21,137 bases of DNA from an uncultured Collinsella sp. (GTDB lineage: Bacteria > Actinomycetota > Coriobacteriia > Coriobacteriales > Coriobacteriaceae): assembly GCA_934617135.1 (NCBI GenBank), contig CAKTUC010000017.1, positions 1 to 21,137 of the forward strand, read 5' to 3'. Of this stretch, positions 8,066 through 15,021 are shown piece after piece. Position numbers and translations under genes: made by a program. The stretch's first letter is position 1. Every line of letters begins with the position of its first letter. The notes under the pieces were generated by a model, which saw only the letters and a program-made list of their open reading frames with translations, was not told the origin of the DNA and searched no databases.

Positions 8066-8964
8066 GGGGGTTGGCGGGGCTTTCTGTCGCGACGGCGTGT
8101 GGGGCAGAACCTCGTGTGCCGCGGATGCCGCCGGCGGAGCTGGCGCGCCAGACGCTCGAATCGATGGCGGAGAAGCTGCCGCGTGAGTTGGCGGAAAACG
8201 ACCTGCTGACAAAGATTGCCCGCTCGTGGGCGTCGCTGATTCCCGCAGATCGCCTTGGGCTTGCTATTGAGGATAACCCGGATCGTCTGGCATTTCTGCT
8301 GCTGTCGAGCGGTATCTGCAGCGTTTTGCTGGCCGTTGCGTCGTTGTCGCCCATCGGCCTTGTCTTGGGGCTGGTGGCGCCGTTTGGCGTGGGTGCCGCG
8401 CGTGACACCTTCGATCGCCGACGCGAACAACATGATGTGGAAGAGGCCATGCCCGAGGCATTCACAGCGTTATCCATGTCGCTTGCCTCGGGGCATTCGC
8501 TGGCACAGGGTATGCGCTTTGTGGGCGCCCATGCGCAAGAGCCGGTGCATACCGAGTTTTTGCGGGTGGCGGCGGCAATCGATTGCGGTATCTCGGCGAC
8601 CGACGCACTCGATGACCTACTCGTTCGCATCGATGCCCCCGGCCTTTCGCTTGTCACCTTGGCGCTCAAAGTATCGCAGCGTACCGGGGCTCCGCTTGCC
8701 GGCTTGCTGTCCGAGGCGTCGAGCATGGTGGGTGAGCGCATTGAGCTCAAACGCCGTCTGGACGTTAAGACGTCACAGGCGCGTATGTCGGCACACATGG
8801 TCGCGGCGATGCCGGCGGGCATGTGCGCGGTACTGGCTTTGCTTTCGGCAGACTTTCGTCGCGGTCTTGCGACGCCGGCTGGTGCGGGCGCCGTGGTGCT
8901 GGGACTTGCCCTCAACGTCGTTGCCCTGGTAGTTATCCGGCGCATTATGCGGGTGGAGTTATGA
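8038..8964 (+). CDS. tadB: TadB-like inner-membrane platform protein (T2SSF domain)
   Basis: TadB pairs with TadC to form the membrane platform on which the TadA motor acts. The 308-residue product has an N-terminal hydrophobic stretch (about 5-20), a helical pair (about 90-125), a type II secretion F domain (about 140-265, including EAFTALSMSLASGHSL and the TGAPLAGLL segment), and two C-terminal hydrophobic segments (about 255-305). The ATG at 8038 has GAGGAGG 7 nt upstream inside the tadA 3' end. The stop overlaps the tadC start (ATGA). Length and layout fit TadB well. Confidence 0.9.
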   Translation: MEIAMPLVVGGLAGLSVATACGAEPRVPRMPPAELARQTLESMAEKLPRELAENDLLTKIARSWASLIPADRLGLAIEDNPDRLAFLLLSSGICSVLLAVASLSPIGLVLGLVAPFGVGAARDTFDRRREQHDVEEAMPEAFTALSMSLASGHSLAQGMRFVGAHAQEPVHTEFLRVAAAIDCGISATDALDDLLVRIDAPGLSLVTLALKVSQRTGAPLAGLLSEASSMVGERIELKRRLDVKTSQARMSAHMVAAMPAGMCAVLALLSADFRRGLATPAGAGAVVLGLALNVVALVVIRRIMRVEL

Positions 8965-9602
8965 GTGCCCTGGTCGGGGCCGCGGCTTGTCTGTGTGCCC
9001 TGAGCGTATTTGCCGCGACAGGTTTGGAGCGTGCGGATGCTCGCAAGATTGCAGAGACGTGCAAGCGTGAGGCGGTACTGGTCATTGCTGCGGGCCGCTC
9101 GGTGATCGATGCCCTGACCGCGCGAATGAAGGGCGCGATTGGGACGGGCGGCCCGGCGCGGGTGTCGCTCGGTGAGGTGTCCGAGATGATCGACGTGGTG
9201 CGCCTGGGGCTTTCTGCCGGCCTTTCGTTTGACGCGGCGCTCGAGATTTTCTGTGCCAATCGTCGGTCGGTGCTGGCCGTCCGTCTTGAGCGAGCCTGCA
9301 TGGCGTGGCAGGTGGGCGTGGGGACGCGCGAGGCCGAGCTGTTGGCTGCCGCGCGTGATTTGGACGTGAAGGCGCTCGAGACCTTTGCCATCACGGTGGG
9401 GCAGGCGCTTGCCCTGGGCGCTCCGCTGGCCGAGACGCTGGCTGCTCAAAGTCGCGAGATCCGTGCGGCCCATCGCGCCGCAGTCGAGCGCGAGATCGAG
9501 CGCGCACCCGTCAAGTTGCTGATTCCCACCGGCACGCTCATCTTGCCGGCGTTGCTTCTGTCCATATTGGGCCCGCTGCTGGGAGCAGGCGGGATGATGT
9601 AG
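8961..9602 (+). CDS. tadC: TadC-like inner-membrane platform protein (T2SSF domain)
   Basis: Second platform protein, recognised from its type II secretion F domain (about 70-180, with EMIDVVRLGLSAGLSFDAAL and GQALALGAPLAETL) and hydrophobic segments at 1-20 and about 185-210. At 213 residues it is shorter than a typical TadC of around 300; the missing part is the N-terminal helical region. The ATG at 8961 overlaps the tadB stop by 4 nt. An open frame extends upstream to 8823, but it is the out-of-frame shadow of tadB. The downstream stop is followed at once by the flp ribosome binding site. Confidence 0.88.
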   Translation: MSALVGAAACLCALSVFAATGLERADARKIAETCKREAVLVIAAGRSVIDALTARMKGAIGTGGPARVSLGEVSEMIDVVRLGLSAGLSFDAALEIFCANRRSVLAVRLERACMAWQVGVGTREAELLAAARDLDVKALETFAITVGQALALGAPLAETLAAQSREIRAAHRAAVEREIERAPVKLLIPTGTLILPALLLSILGPLLGAGGMM

Positions 9603-9612
9603 GGAGGAATAT

Positions 9613-9846
9613 ATGAACACGATGACCGACATTGCGGGCAAGGCTTGGAGTTGGGCTTTTTGCCAGGCAATCCGCGCTCGCCAGCGCGCCAAGGCGCTGC
9701 TGCAGGAGGAGAGCGCGCAGGGCACTACCGAATACGCCATCTTGGTCGGCGTGCTCGTGGTGATCGCGATTATCGCCATCGTTGCGTTTAAGAGCAAAGT
9801 CGAAGAGCTATGGAACGCGATCAAAGACGGCATCAACAGTCTGTAG
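9613..9846 (+). CDS. flp: Flp family type IVb pilin (probable major pilin)
   Basis: Small pilin of 77 residues, expected to be the main subunit of the pilus. It has a 35-residue basic leader, a prepilin cleavage region reading ESAQGTTEYA, and a hydrophobic helix (about 41-61) that forms the filament core. If cut after Ala35, mature residue 5 is the conserved Glu, followed by Tyr as in Flp pilins. A very strong ribosome binding site (GGGAGGA, 9602-9608) lies just upstream and would suit high expression. The leader is longer than usual. It is followed by an unrecognised gene whose probable start lies inside its 3' end. Confidence 0.9.
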   Translation: MNTMTDIAGKAWSWAFCQAIRARQRAKALLQEESAQGTTEYAILVGVLVVIAIIAIVAFKSKVEELWNAIKDGINSL

Positions 9847-10373
9847 GAGGCGGGCGGCCTGTTGGCTCGCTGCTGGTATGTGCCTGCTTAACCGTGGCGA
9901 TAGCGGCGGCGCTTTGGGGGTTGGGTGTTGCGCGGCAGCAGCGTCCAGACGCTACCGCCGATTTGGGATCGGGCTCGGCGGTAGCGTCACAAGCAAAAGA
10001 CGCGCGGGATGCGGGCGCCCAGGATGCCGCCGTCACGGCTCGGACCTTTTTGCAGGTGCTCGATGAGCGGGCGGCCAGCGCGACGGAGCCCTCTGCAGAC
10101 AACGCGATCGCGGTTCGGCTCGCATGGTCCGAGGATCGGCCGATGACCGAGGCGGCGGCAGACCTGTTGCGCGCCTATCGCGAAGTGCCCACGGCCCAGC
10201 TTGCCCTGAGCGGCTACCTCGATATTAAGGGCAACGTATGGGGCGCTATCGTGCGCGATGGACGTGGCTGGGTCGACATGGTGACGGTTGCCGCGGATGC
10301 CGGCGATGCTTCGTGCCGCCTGCGTGCCGTGCGTCTGGTTCCGCAAACAACGGAGTCAAAGGAGGGGTCGTGA
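9810..10373 (+). CDS. Unrecognised membrane-anchored protein of the Tad operon
   Basis: I do not recognise this 187-residue protein. It has a short Arg-rich N-terminus, one membrane helix (about 18-41), then an Ala/Asp/Ser-rich stretch (about 42-70) and a small presumably extracellular domain (about 70-180) ending in RAVRLVPQ. Its position between two pilin genes suggests a pilus-associated accessory protein on the cell surface. The start is uncertain: the only in-frame ATG, at 9810, lies 37 nt inside flp and lacks a clear ribosome binding site, while a strong GGAGG (9846-9850) after the flp stop has no in-frame ATG, GTG or TTG at a suitable distance. The stop is 1 nt before the next gene's ATG at 10375. 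Confidence 0.6.
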   Translation: MERDQRRHQQSVGGGRPVGSLLVCACLTVAIAAALWGLGVARQQRPDATADLGSGSAVASQAKDARDAGAQDAAVTARTFLQVLDERAASATEPSADNAIAVRLAWSEDRPMTEAAADLLRAYREVPTAQLALSGYLDIKGNVWGAIVRDGRGWVDMVTVAADAGDASCRLRAVRLVPQTTESKEGS

Positions 10374-10374
10374 A

Positions 10375-10593
10375 ATGCATGATGCCCTGCGTGAGGAATC
10401 TGCTCAGTCGACCGTCGAATACGCCATCGTCACCGTGGCACTGTTGTCGATCGTGCTGGCGATTGCGGGACTTTGGCGCGCAGGCACCGACGGGCGCTTG
10501 GCGGCGCTGGTCGAGCAGGCAGCGTCTCATGGCGTCGCTCCGTCGTCGGTTATCGATGCCGCGACGGGTGCCAAGGACATCGCGCTGTACTGA
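10375..10593 (+). CDS. Short Flp/TadE-like minor pilin
   Basis: A 72-residue pilin-like protein with a 10-residue leader, the processing region ESAQSTVEYAI with Glu at mature position 5 if cut after Ala10, a hydrophobic helix (about 16-34), and a short polar tail. The ATG at 10375 has AAAGGAGGGG (10358-10367) upstream. The longer open frame from 10288 lies over the preceding gene and is rejected. It differs from the upstream Flp in its very short leader and in its Gly/Ala-rich tail. It is probably a minor pilin or initiating pseudopilin rather than the major subunit, but this cannot be settled from sequence. Confidence 0.8.
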   Translation: MHDALREESAQSTVEYAIVTVALLSIVLAIAGLWRAGTDGRLAALVEQAASHGVAPSSVIDAATGAKDIALY

Positions 10594-11068
10594 TGCCGCG
10601 CGCGAGGATCGGGCGCAGTCTACGGTCGAGGCCGCCTTTTTGCTGCCAACGTTTTTGACGCTCATCCTGCTCGCATTGCAGCCGGTGTGCCTGCTCTACA
10701 CGCGCGCGGTCATGGAGTCTGCCGCCGCCGAGACCGCGCGGCTTATGACCACGACGACGGTGGAGGACGACGATGACCTTAAGGAGTTCACTCGCCGTCG
10801 ACTTGCCGCGGTGCCCAATGTCTCGATTTTTCATGCCGGCGGGCCGCTGTCGTGGGATATCGAGTTGGGCCGGGCGGGCGCGGGCGGCACCTCGTCCGTG
10901 TCTGTTGCCGGCGAGGTTAAGCCGCTGCCCGTGATCGGTGCATTTGTGCAGGCCATGGGCAGTGCGGGTGAGGGTGGCTATGTCGAGCTCAAGGTCGATG
11001 TCTCGTATCGATCGCGTCCCGAATGGCTGGAGGGAGATTATGATTCATGGATTGCTGCATGGGATTAG
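10556..11068 (+). CDS. tadE: TadE-like pseudopilin
   Basis: TadE-family minor pilin, about 170 residues from the start chosen. The processing region reads DRAQSTVEAAF, with Glu at mature position 5, followed by a hydrophobic helix (about 26-45) and a TadE-like extracellular part ending in a Trp/Asp-rich tail. The start is ambiguous: in-frame choices are ATG 10529, ATG 10556 and GTG 10568, all overlapping the preceding pilin gene, and none has a strong ribosome binding site. The ATG at 10593 that overlaps the upstream stop is in the wrong frame. I chose 10556, which gives a basic 20-residue leader. Translation is probably coupled to the upstream gene. The stop lies 26 nt past the start of the next gene. 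Confidence 0.75.
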   Translation: MPRRVPRTSRCTDAAREDRAQSTVEAAFLLPTFLTLILLALQPVCLLYTRAVMESAAAETARLMTTTTVEDDDDLKEFTRRRLAAVPNVSIFHAGGPLSWDIELGRAGAGGTSSVSVAGEVKPLPVIGAFVQAMGSAGEGGYVELKVDVSYRSRPEWLEGDYDSWIAAWD

Positions 11069-13205
11069 GCGCTGCCTGCTGCGGGTGACGCAAGGGCTTG
11101 CGGCCTGCCGTCGACCACGCGATCGCCGCAAGCGGGGTGGCTTTATGGGTCGTGCCGGTATCGACTTGTTTATCGAAGACGGTGCCTATACCACGCTCTC
11201 CTCTGCGGTTGTCATTCTAGTGGTGCTTACGCTGCTGTTTTCATCGACCGCGGCGATATGGAGCATGTCGCGCGCCGGAGACACCCAGGTGGCGGCCGAT
11301 AGTGGCGCGCTGGCGGGCGCCAACGTGGTGTCGTCTTATCACACGGCCGCCACGGTGGTGGATGCGAGCATTTTGAGTTTGGGCCTGGCGGGGTTTGCCA
11401 CGATCGGCACCGGCTTGGCGGCAATCCTCATACCGGGTGCCGAGGTTGTTGGCAGCGATATCATCGACACGGGAACCCAGATCATTAAAACGCGTAACAA
11501 GTTTGCCAAAAGCGCGGCAAAGGGCCTGCAGAAGATCGAGACTGCCTTGCCGTATCTGGTTGCCGCGCGCGCCATGCAGGCAGTATCGGCGCAGGATACC
11601 GACAGTGTGACCTATACCGGCACGGCGCTTGCCGTGCCCAGGACGTCAGAGTCCGATTTTGTTGCGCTCGAAGGGTCCGAGATCTCGACCGATGCCATTG
11701 AAGATGCATCGGAAGATCTGGAGCGTGCGGCCGAGGAGCTGCAAAAAGCATCGGAGGAGACGGCGAAGGCCAAAGAGCGTGCCTGGCTTGCCGACTGCGG
11801 CGGGTCGGATAAGGGTTCGATCGGCAGCTGTTCGTGTATGTGGGAGCGCGCGAAAAGCCTAACGGATCTCCCCGGTGTTCAAAATCCGCATTACTCATCG
11901 AGCGTTACGTGGGAGCCTCAAGTTGCCCTTGATCGCGCGAAGGACTACTACCATTGGCGTCTGACAAATGAGAAGCCCCAAGGCTCGAGTGTCGAGATGA
12001 AGGCAGAGTCTGCGGCGCGTAAGGCGTTTTATACCTACGCGAGCGCGGAGGTCGATCGGGCATATATAACCGAGAACGGAGACAGGGTTTCCTCCTATAT
12101 TCCGCTGCTGCCACGCAACTCTGATGAAGTTCGGGCGACGGAACTCTATACCGATGCGGTGTGGCCGACTAGCGTGAACGATGACAAGGCGTATCTGCAT
12201 TACGGGACGACCTGCCCTAACTACAAGAAAGGAACGCCGAGCGGATTTGCTTCGGTTGCCGATTACGATGGACAGGACAAATGCAGCAAATGCCATTTTG
12301 GCGTTTCGTCGCTTGGCGCTGTTGCGGCGCCTTCAACCTCTATCGAAAACGGCTTCGAGTATCATTTTGACAAGTTTAAAGATGCCCTGGAGGACTACGT
12401 CGACTGTCGCAACAAGGAGCTCGAGCTCGAGCGTCAGACCGAGGACGAAGCCGACCGTGCGGGCAATGCGTTCGATACCGCCATCAAAGAACTTTCCGGT
12501 GAGCGCCCGCGCATCGCCCCGCCCGGTCGCAACGGCGTGGTCGCCTTTGCGGTCTCGGGCGCCATCTCCAGTCCCGACGAGCTCAACTCTTCGTTTAACA
12601 CGGCAGTTGAGCTTGGCGATCGTGGTGCAATTTCTGCTGCAGTGCTGGCGCCCGATGATGCGACGGCACAAAATAACGTCCTCTCGCGGTTTTTCTCGAC
12701 ACTGGAGGAGCGTTCGGGCGGCCTTGCTGGCGTGCTCGACGGCGTTATGGATGTTTGGGGACGGTTGCTTGTGGGGTACGGAGACATCCAGGGTGCGGCC
12801 GACGAGCTTATGGGAGAGCTTATCGGTGGCTTGGGAGGGGGTAGCGGCGCGGTGGGCTCCATCGCGTCCTGGCTCGGTGACACCGTCTCGTCCTCCGTGG
12901 CGGCGCTGGGGCTCGAACCGTGCGATTTGCGTCTGCGAAAACCGGTGCTGACCGATACCGCCAATGTCATTAAAAGTCCGGGGTCCGATATCGCGGGCAT
13001 CTCCAAAACTCAAGATACCCTGCGAAAAATCCCCTTGGGCGTGACTGACCCCAAGGCACTTTGCGAGGCCTTGGAATATCACGTCGAGCGCACCATCAGC
13101 GGCGCGGTGTTCACGCTTGCGGAGATCCCGCTGCCCGGCGGCGGCTCCATCCCGCTCACGGTCGATGTTGCCACGCTGGCGGGGGCTTTTGGCGGTGGGT
13201 CGTAA
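11040..13205 (+). CDS. Large TadG-like surface protein of the Tad pilus operon
   Basis: A 721-residue protein with a basic N-terminal tail (1-40), one membrane helix (about 55-75) and a following segment GDTQVAADSGALAGANVV that resembles the start of TadG-type proteins. The large outside part contains a second hydrophobic Gly/Ala/Ile-rich stretch (about 105-135), a coiled-coil-prone Glu/Ala region (about 215-250), a Cys-bearing central domain (Cys253, Cys264, Cys266, Cys392, Cys415, Cys418) and a Gly/Ser-rich C-terminal region (about 570-625). GGAGGGA 5-6 nt upstream fixes the ATG at 11040, which overlaps tadE. The middle (about 11860-12330) looks lower in GC and richer in Tyr and Asn than its neighbours. 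The name TadG-like rests on position and N-terminal features only; most of the protein is unrecognised. Confidence 0.75.
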   Translation: MIHGLLHGIRRCLLRVTQGLAACRRPRDRRKRGGFMGRAGIDLFIEDGAYTTLSSAVVILVVLTLLFSSTAAIWSMSRAGDTQVAADSGALAGANVVSSYHTAATVVDASILSLGLAGFATIGTGLAAILIPGAEVVGSDIIDTGTQIIKTRNKFAKSAAKGLQKIETALPYLVAARAMQAVSAQDTDSVTYTGTALAVPRTSESDFVALEGSEISTDAIEDASEDLERAAEELQKASEETAKAKERAWLADCGGSDKGSIGSCSCMWERAKSLTDLPGVQNPHYSSSVTWEPQVALDRAKDYYHWRLTNEKPQGSSVEMKAESAARKAFYTYASAEVDRAYITENGDRVSSYIPLLPRNSDEVRATELYTDAVWPTSVNDDKAYLHYGTTCPNYKKGTPSGFASVADYDGQDKCSKCHFGVSSLGAVAAPSTSIENGFEYHFDKFKDALEDYVDCRNKELELERQTEDEADRAGNAFDTAIKELSGERPRIAPPGRNGVVAFAVSGAISSPDELNSSFNTAVELGDRGAISAAVLAPDDATAQNNVLSRFFSTLEERSGGLAGVLDGVMDVWGRLLVGYGDIQGAADELMGELIGGLGGGSGAVGSIASWLGDTVSSSVAALGLEPCDLRLRKPVLTDTANVIKSPGSDIAGISKTQDTLRKIPLGVTDPKALCEALEYHVERTISGAVFTLAEIPLPGGGSIPLTVDVATLAGAFGGGS

Positions 13206-13681
13206 TGGGCATTCGCACGGGCTTGCGCGAGGAGCGTGCCCAGGCGACGGTCGAGATGGCCGTGGTTGCGCCCGTCCTGATCGTGCTGGCTCTCATCGCG
13301 TACAACGTCATGATCTTTGCCGGCGCGGTCGCGCGCTTCGACCGCGTGGTGCCCGACATCGTGCTGGCGCACGCTGTGGCGCCGGGCGGGGAGGGTGACG
13401 AGAGCTCCATTGACGCTTCCGCGACCGTTCAGGCTCAGATTCAGGATGCCATGGAGGGATATGGCCTACAGGTCGAGGTCTCGAGCGAGCAAGGCACGGC
13501 GTCATCGGATGGTGGCCTGCTCTCTCTTTCTGGTACGTTTAGGACCTATACCTGCACCATGCACTACGAACCGTGGCCGAGTTCGCTGAGCATCGCCGGC
13601 GTTTCCCTGGGGGCGCCGGCCGTGCTCACGCATGAACGCGCGGTGACGGTCGATCCATGGCGCCCGGGGGTGGTCATGTGA
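13205..13681 (+). CDS. Second TadE/TadF-like pseudopilin
   Basis: A 158-residue minor pilin with a 12-residue leader, the processing region ERAQATVEMAV (Glu at mature position 5 after cutting at Ala12), a hydrophobic helix (about 18-40) and an extracellular domain that includes a CTMHYEPWP segment. The ATG overlaps the stop of the TadG-like gene by one base (TAATG), with GGTGGG upstream. The frame open from 13061 is a shadow of the preceding gene. It shares the Ala-Gln-X-Thr-Val-Glu site with the other pilin-like proteins here. The stop overlaps the next start (GTGA). Confidence 0.82.
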   Translation: MGIRTGLREERAQATVEMAVVAPVLIVLALIAYNVMIFAGAVARFDRVVPDIVLAHAVAPGGEGDESSIDASATVQAQIQDAMEGYGLQVEVSSEQGTASSDGGLLSLSGTFRTYTCTMHYEPWPSSLSIAGVSLGAPAVLTHERAVTVDPWRPGVVM

Positions 13682-14037
13682 GTGCGGCCTCGTCCTATAT
13701 CGCCTACGCGCGGGCGCTCAACAGGTTGGGCTGGACGCCGGCCGAGTTTGTGGTGGCGGAGTCGTTTACCGTGCGTCTGCGCGGCATGCTGGGACGGCGG
13801 CCGATTGCCGCCAGCGGACTGCCGCTTGTCATGGCGTTTCCGCGCTGTTCCTCGGTTCACACCTGCTTTATGGCCTACCCCATCGACATCGCCTTTATCG
13901 ATCGCAATGGCAATGTCCTCGTATGCTACGAAAACGTACGTCCCTGGCGCATGTGCTCCTGCCCCGGCGCCTGGGCGGCACTCGAGCGCCCTTCAATCAT
14001 TGTTTCGCCCCCTGCTCTCCAACGCGTGCCGGCATAG
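13678..14037 (+). CDS. DUF192 family protein at the end of the Tad operon
   Basis: A 119-residue protein of the DUF192 family, recognised from the segments RLRGMLGR, SSVHTCFM and YPIDIAFIDRNGNVL. The biochemical role of DUF192 proteins is not established. The GTG start at 13678 overlaps the previous stop (GTGA) with GGGGGTGG upstream; an ATG at 13657 in the same frame would add seven residues. There is no obvious signal peptide or membrane helix, so it is likely cytoplasmic, unlike secreted DUF192 members. The overlap puts it in the same transcript as the pilus genes, so a role linked to pilus assembly or surface protein handling is possible but inferred. Confidence 0.8.
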   Translation: MSAASSYIAYARALNRLGWTPAEFVVAESFTVRLRGMLGRRPIAASGLPLVMAFPRCSSVHTCFMAYPIDIAFIDRNGNVLVCYENVRPWRMCSCPGAWAALERPSIIVSPPALQRVPA

Positions 14038-14050
14038 GAATTGGCGACAG

Positions 14051-14091
14051 TGGACTTTCGTCATACGAAATTTGGTACGATGGAGGAGGAG
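14051..14091 (+). promoter_or_regulatory. Candidate promoter/operator of the toxin-antitoxin pair
   Basis: A perfect inverted repeat, TTTCGT-CAT-ACGAAA (14056-14070), sits between a weak -35-like TGGACT (14051-14056) and a -10-like TACGAT (14076-14081), the place where a ribbon-helix-helix antitoxin would repress. A strong ribosome binding site (GGAGGAGGAG, 14082-14091) follows. The promoter boxes are imperfect; the palindrome itself is exact. Confidence 0.5.
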
Positions 14092-14095
14092 ATGC

Positions 14096-14329
14096 ATGGA
14101 CGTGGAGATTCATCCCAACGCCAAAAAGCACCTGACGGAAAAGCAGGTGCTTGGTGCCTGGCTCGCGGTTACTGAGTGTGTTCGCCGCGAGTCGGAGGAC
14201 GAGCCGCCGAGATGGCTTGCGATTGGATAGCTTCCGGACGGTCGGAGTGTGGAACTCGTTGCGGTCGAACTAATTCGTGGATGGCTCATCATTCATGCAT
14301 TGTCTCCGGTTCAGAAGAAATTCTGGTAA
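14096..14329 (+). pseudogene. Toxin-like gene interrupted by an in-frame TAG
   Basis: The ATG at 14096, with GGAGGAGGAG upstream, opens a frame that stops at TAG 14228-14230 after 44 residues. Reading through in the same frame gives a further 32 codons to TAA at 14327-14329, with sensible protein sequence on both sides: ...PPRWLAIG, stop, LPDGRSVELVAVELIRGWLI... and so on. One base change (TGG to TAG) would explain it, since an aromatic residue fits the hydrophobic context. The full product would be 77 residues, the size of a small toxin. It lies immediately before a ribbon-helix-helix antitoxin-like gene, so a type II toxin is inferred. I cannot name the toxin family. The 44-residue fragment alone may be non-functional. 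Confidence 0.7.
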
Positions 14330-14361
14330 GAGATTGAGCGAGCTCGGCAAAGGGGTCGATG

Positions 14362-14646
14362 ATGGGCAAGACGTATACGGCTGCTAATGGTCGGGTTGTA
14401 ACGGATGAAATGATTGACGCGTGGTGCGAGTCGTACGAGCGTGGCGAGTTTCCGGATGGCGAACACACTGTTGGGGGGATCGTGCACGGGCGGCCCCCGC
14501 TCTCAAGTGAGGGGACGGCAACGTTGTCAGTCAAGATTCCCCTAGGAATGAAGGAGGCGATTCGTCGACGGGCGGCGGCTGAGGGAATGACGCCAAGTGA
14601 GTTTGCTCGTGCGGCCCTGAGCGAAAAACTTCTTGCTGCCGGTTGA
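14362..14646 (+). CDS. Ribbon-helix-helix antitoxin-like protein
   Basis: A 94-residue protein. The N-terminal half (1-45, starting GKTYTAANGRVVTDEMID) is an acidic segment of the sort that binds a partner toxin. The C-terminal half (about 55-92, LSVKIPLGMKEAIRRRAAAE followed by MTPSEFARAAL) matches a CopG-type ribbon-helix-helix DNA-binding fold. Two ATG codons are adjacent (14359 and 14362); AAAGGGG (14349-14355) is better spaced from the second. It begins 32 nt after the end of the interrupted toxin-like gene and probably shares its promoter. By family analogy it would repress the pair through the palindrome at 14056-14070. The frame is intact although its partner is broken. Confidence 0.78.
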   Translation: MGKTYTAANGRVVTDEMIDAWCESYERGEFPDGEHTVGGIVHGRPPLSSEGTATLSVKIPLGMKEAIRRRAAAEGMTPSEFARAALSEKLLAAG

Positions 14647-14720
14647 TGCTTCTGACGTGCCGTTCTATAGGATCGAGGTCGTGGCCGATGTCGCGTTCAA
14701 AACTTTTTTCAAATTCTCGG

Positions 14721-14748
14721 TTGACCGGAGCGCGTCCTTGGTTATACT
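14721..14748 (+). promoter_or_regulatory. Promoter of tRNA-Phe
   Basis: A -35 TTGACC (14721-14726) and a -10 TATACT (14743-14748) are separated by 16 nt and lie 32 nt before the tRNA. Both boxes are near consensus. Confidence 0.85.
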
Positions 14749-14780
14749 AATCAAGCCTTGAAACAAGGCACACCTCAAAT

Positions 14781-14835
<55 letters not shown>

Positions 14836-14853
<18 letters not shown>

Positions 14854-14898
14854 CCTTGAATTGACTAGGACCTCTGCAAAGGGGTCCTTTTCTTTTAC
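14836..14898 (+). repeat. Direct repeat copy A: tRNA-Phe 3' end plus terminator
   Basis: The 63-bp segment covers the T-loop end, the acceptor 3' strand and the terminator of tRNA-Phe. It matches 15022-15084 at 60 of 63 positions with a constant offset of 186 bp; the three differences are in the short linker between the tRNA end and the terminator. Confidence 0.9.
14867..14896 (+). terminator. Rho-independent terminator of tRNA-Phe
   Basis: A 9-bp stem, AGGACCTCT / AGGGGTCCT (one G-T pair), closed by a GCAA tetraloop, is followed by TTTCTTTT. Confidence 0.92.
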
Positions 14899-15021
14899 GT
14901 GGCCCTTGCGCGGAATCGAACCCCGTGAGGGCGCGAAGCTGAGTAAACGCGTGAGCGTTTGCCAGCGGAGCTCACAAGGCGCGGAAGCGCCGCAGCGGTC
15001 CGCACGCGCGGAGCGCGGGCG
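14899..15021. repeat. GC-rich hairpin cluster between the duplicated tRNA ends
   Basis: No gene is seen in these 123 bases. The left edge (GGAATCGAACCCC, 14912-14924) reads like the reverse complement of a tRNA T-arm, and the right edge runs into CGATTCCC of repeat copy B, so the segment is bounded by GGAATCG / CGATTCC in inverted orientation. Inside are small hairpins AAACGC-GTGA-GCGTTT and GGCGC-GGAA-GCGCC, then a CG-rich stretch. It could be debris of a lost tRNA gene or a small dispersed element. Confidence 0.5.

Noticed and set aside
9862..9891. TTG after the strong GGAGG as the start of the unrecognised Tad protein
   Set aside because: It is in a different frame and reaches a stop after nine codons.
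10593..10658. ATG overlapping the minor pilin stop as the tadE start
   Set aside because: It is out of frame with the AQSTVE prepilin sequence and leads to a short meaningless peptide.
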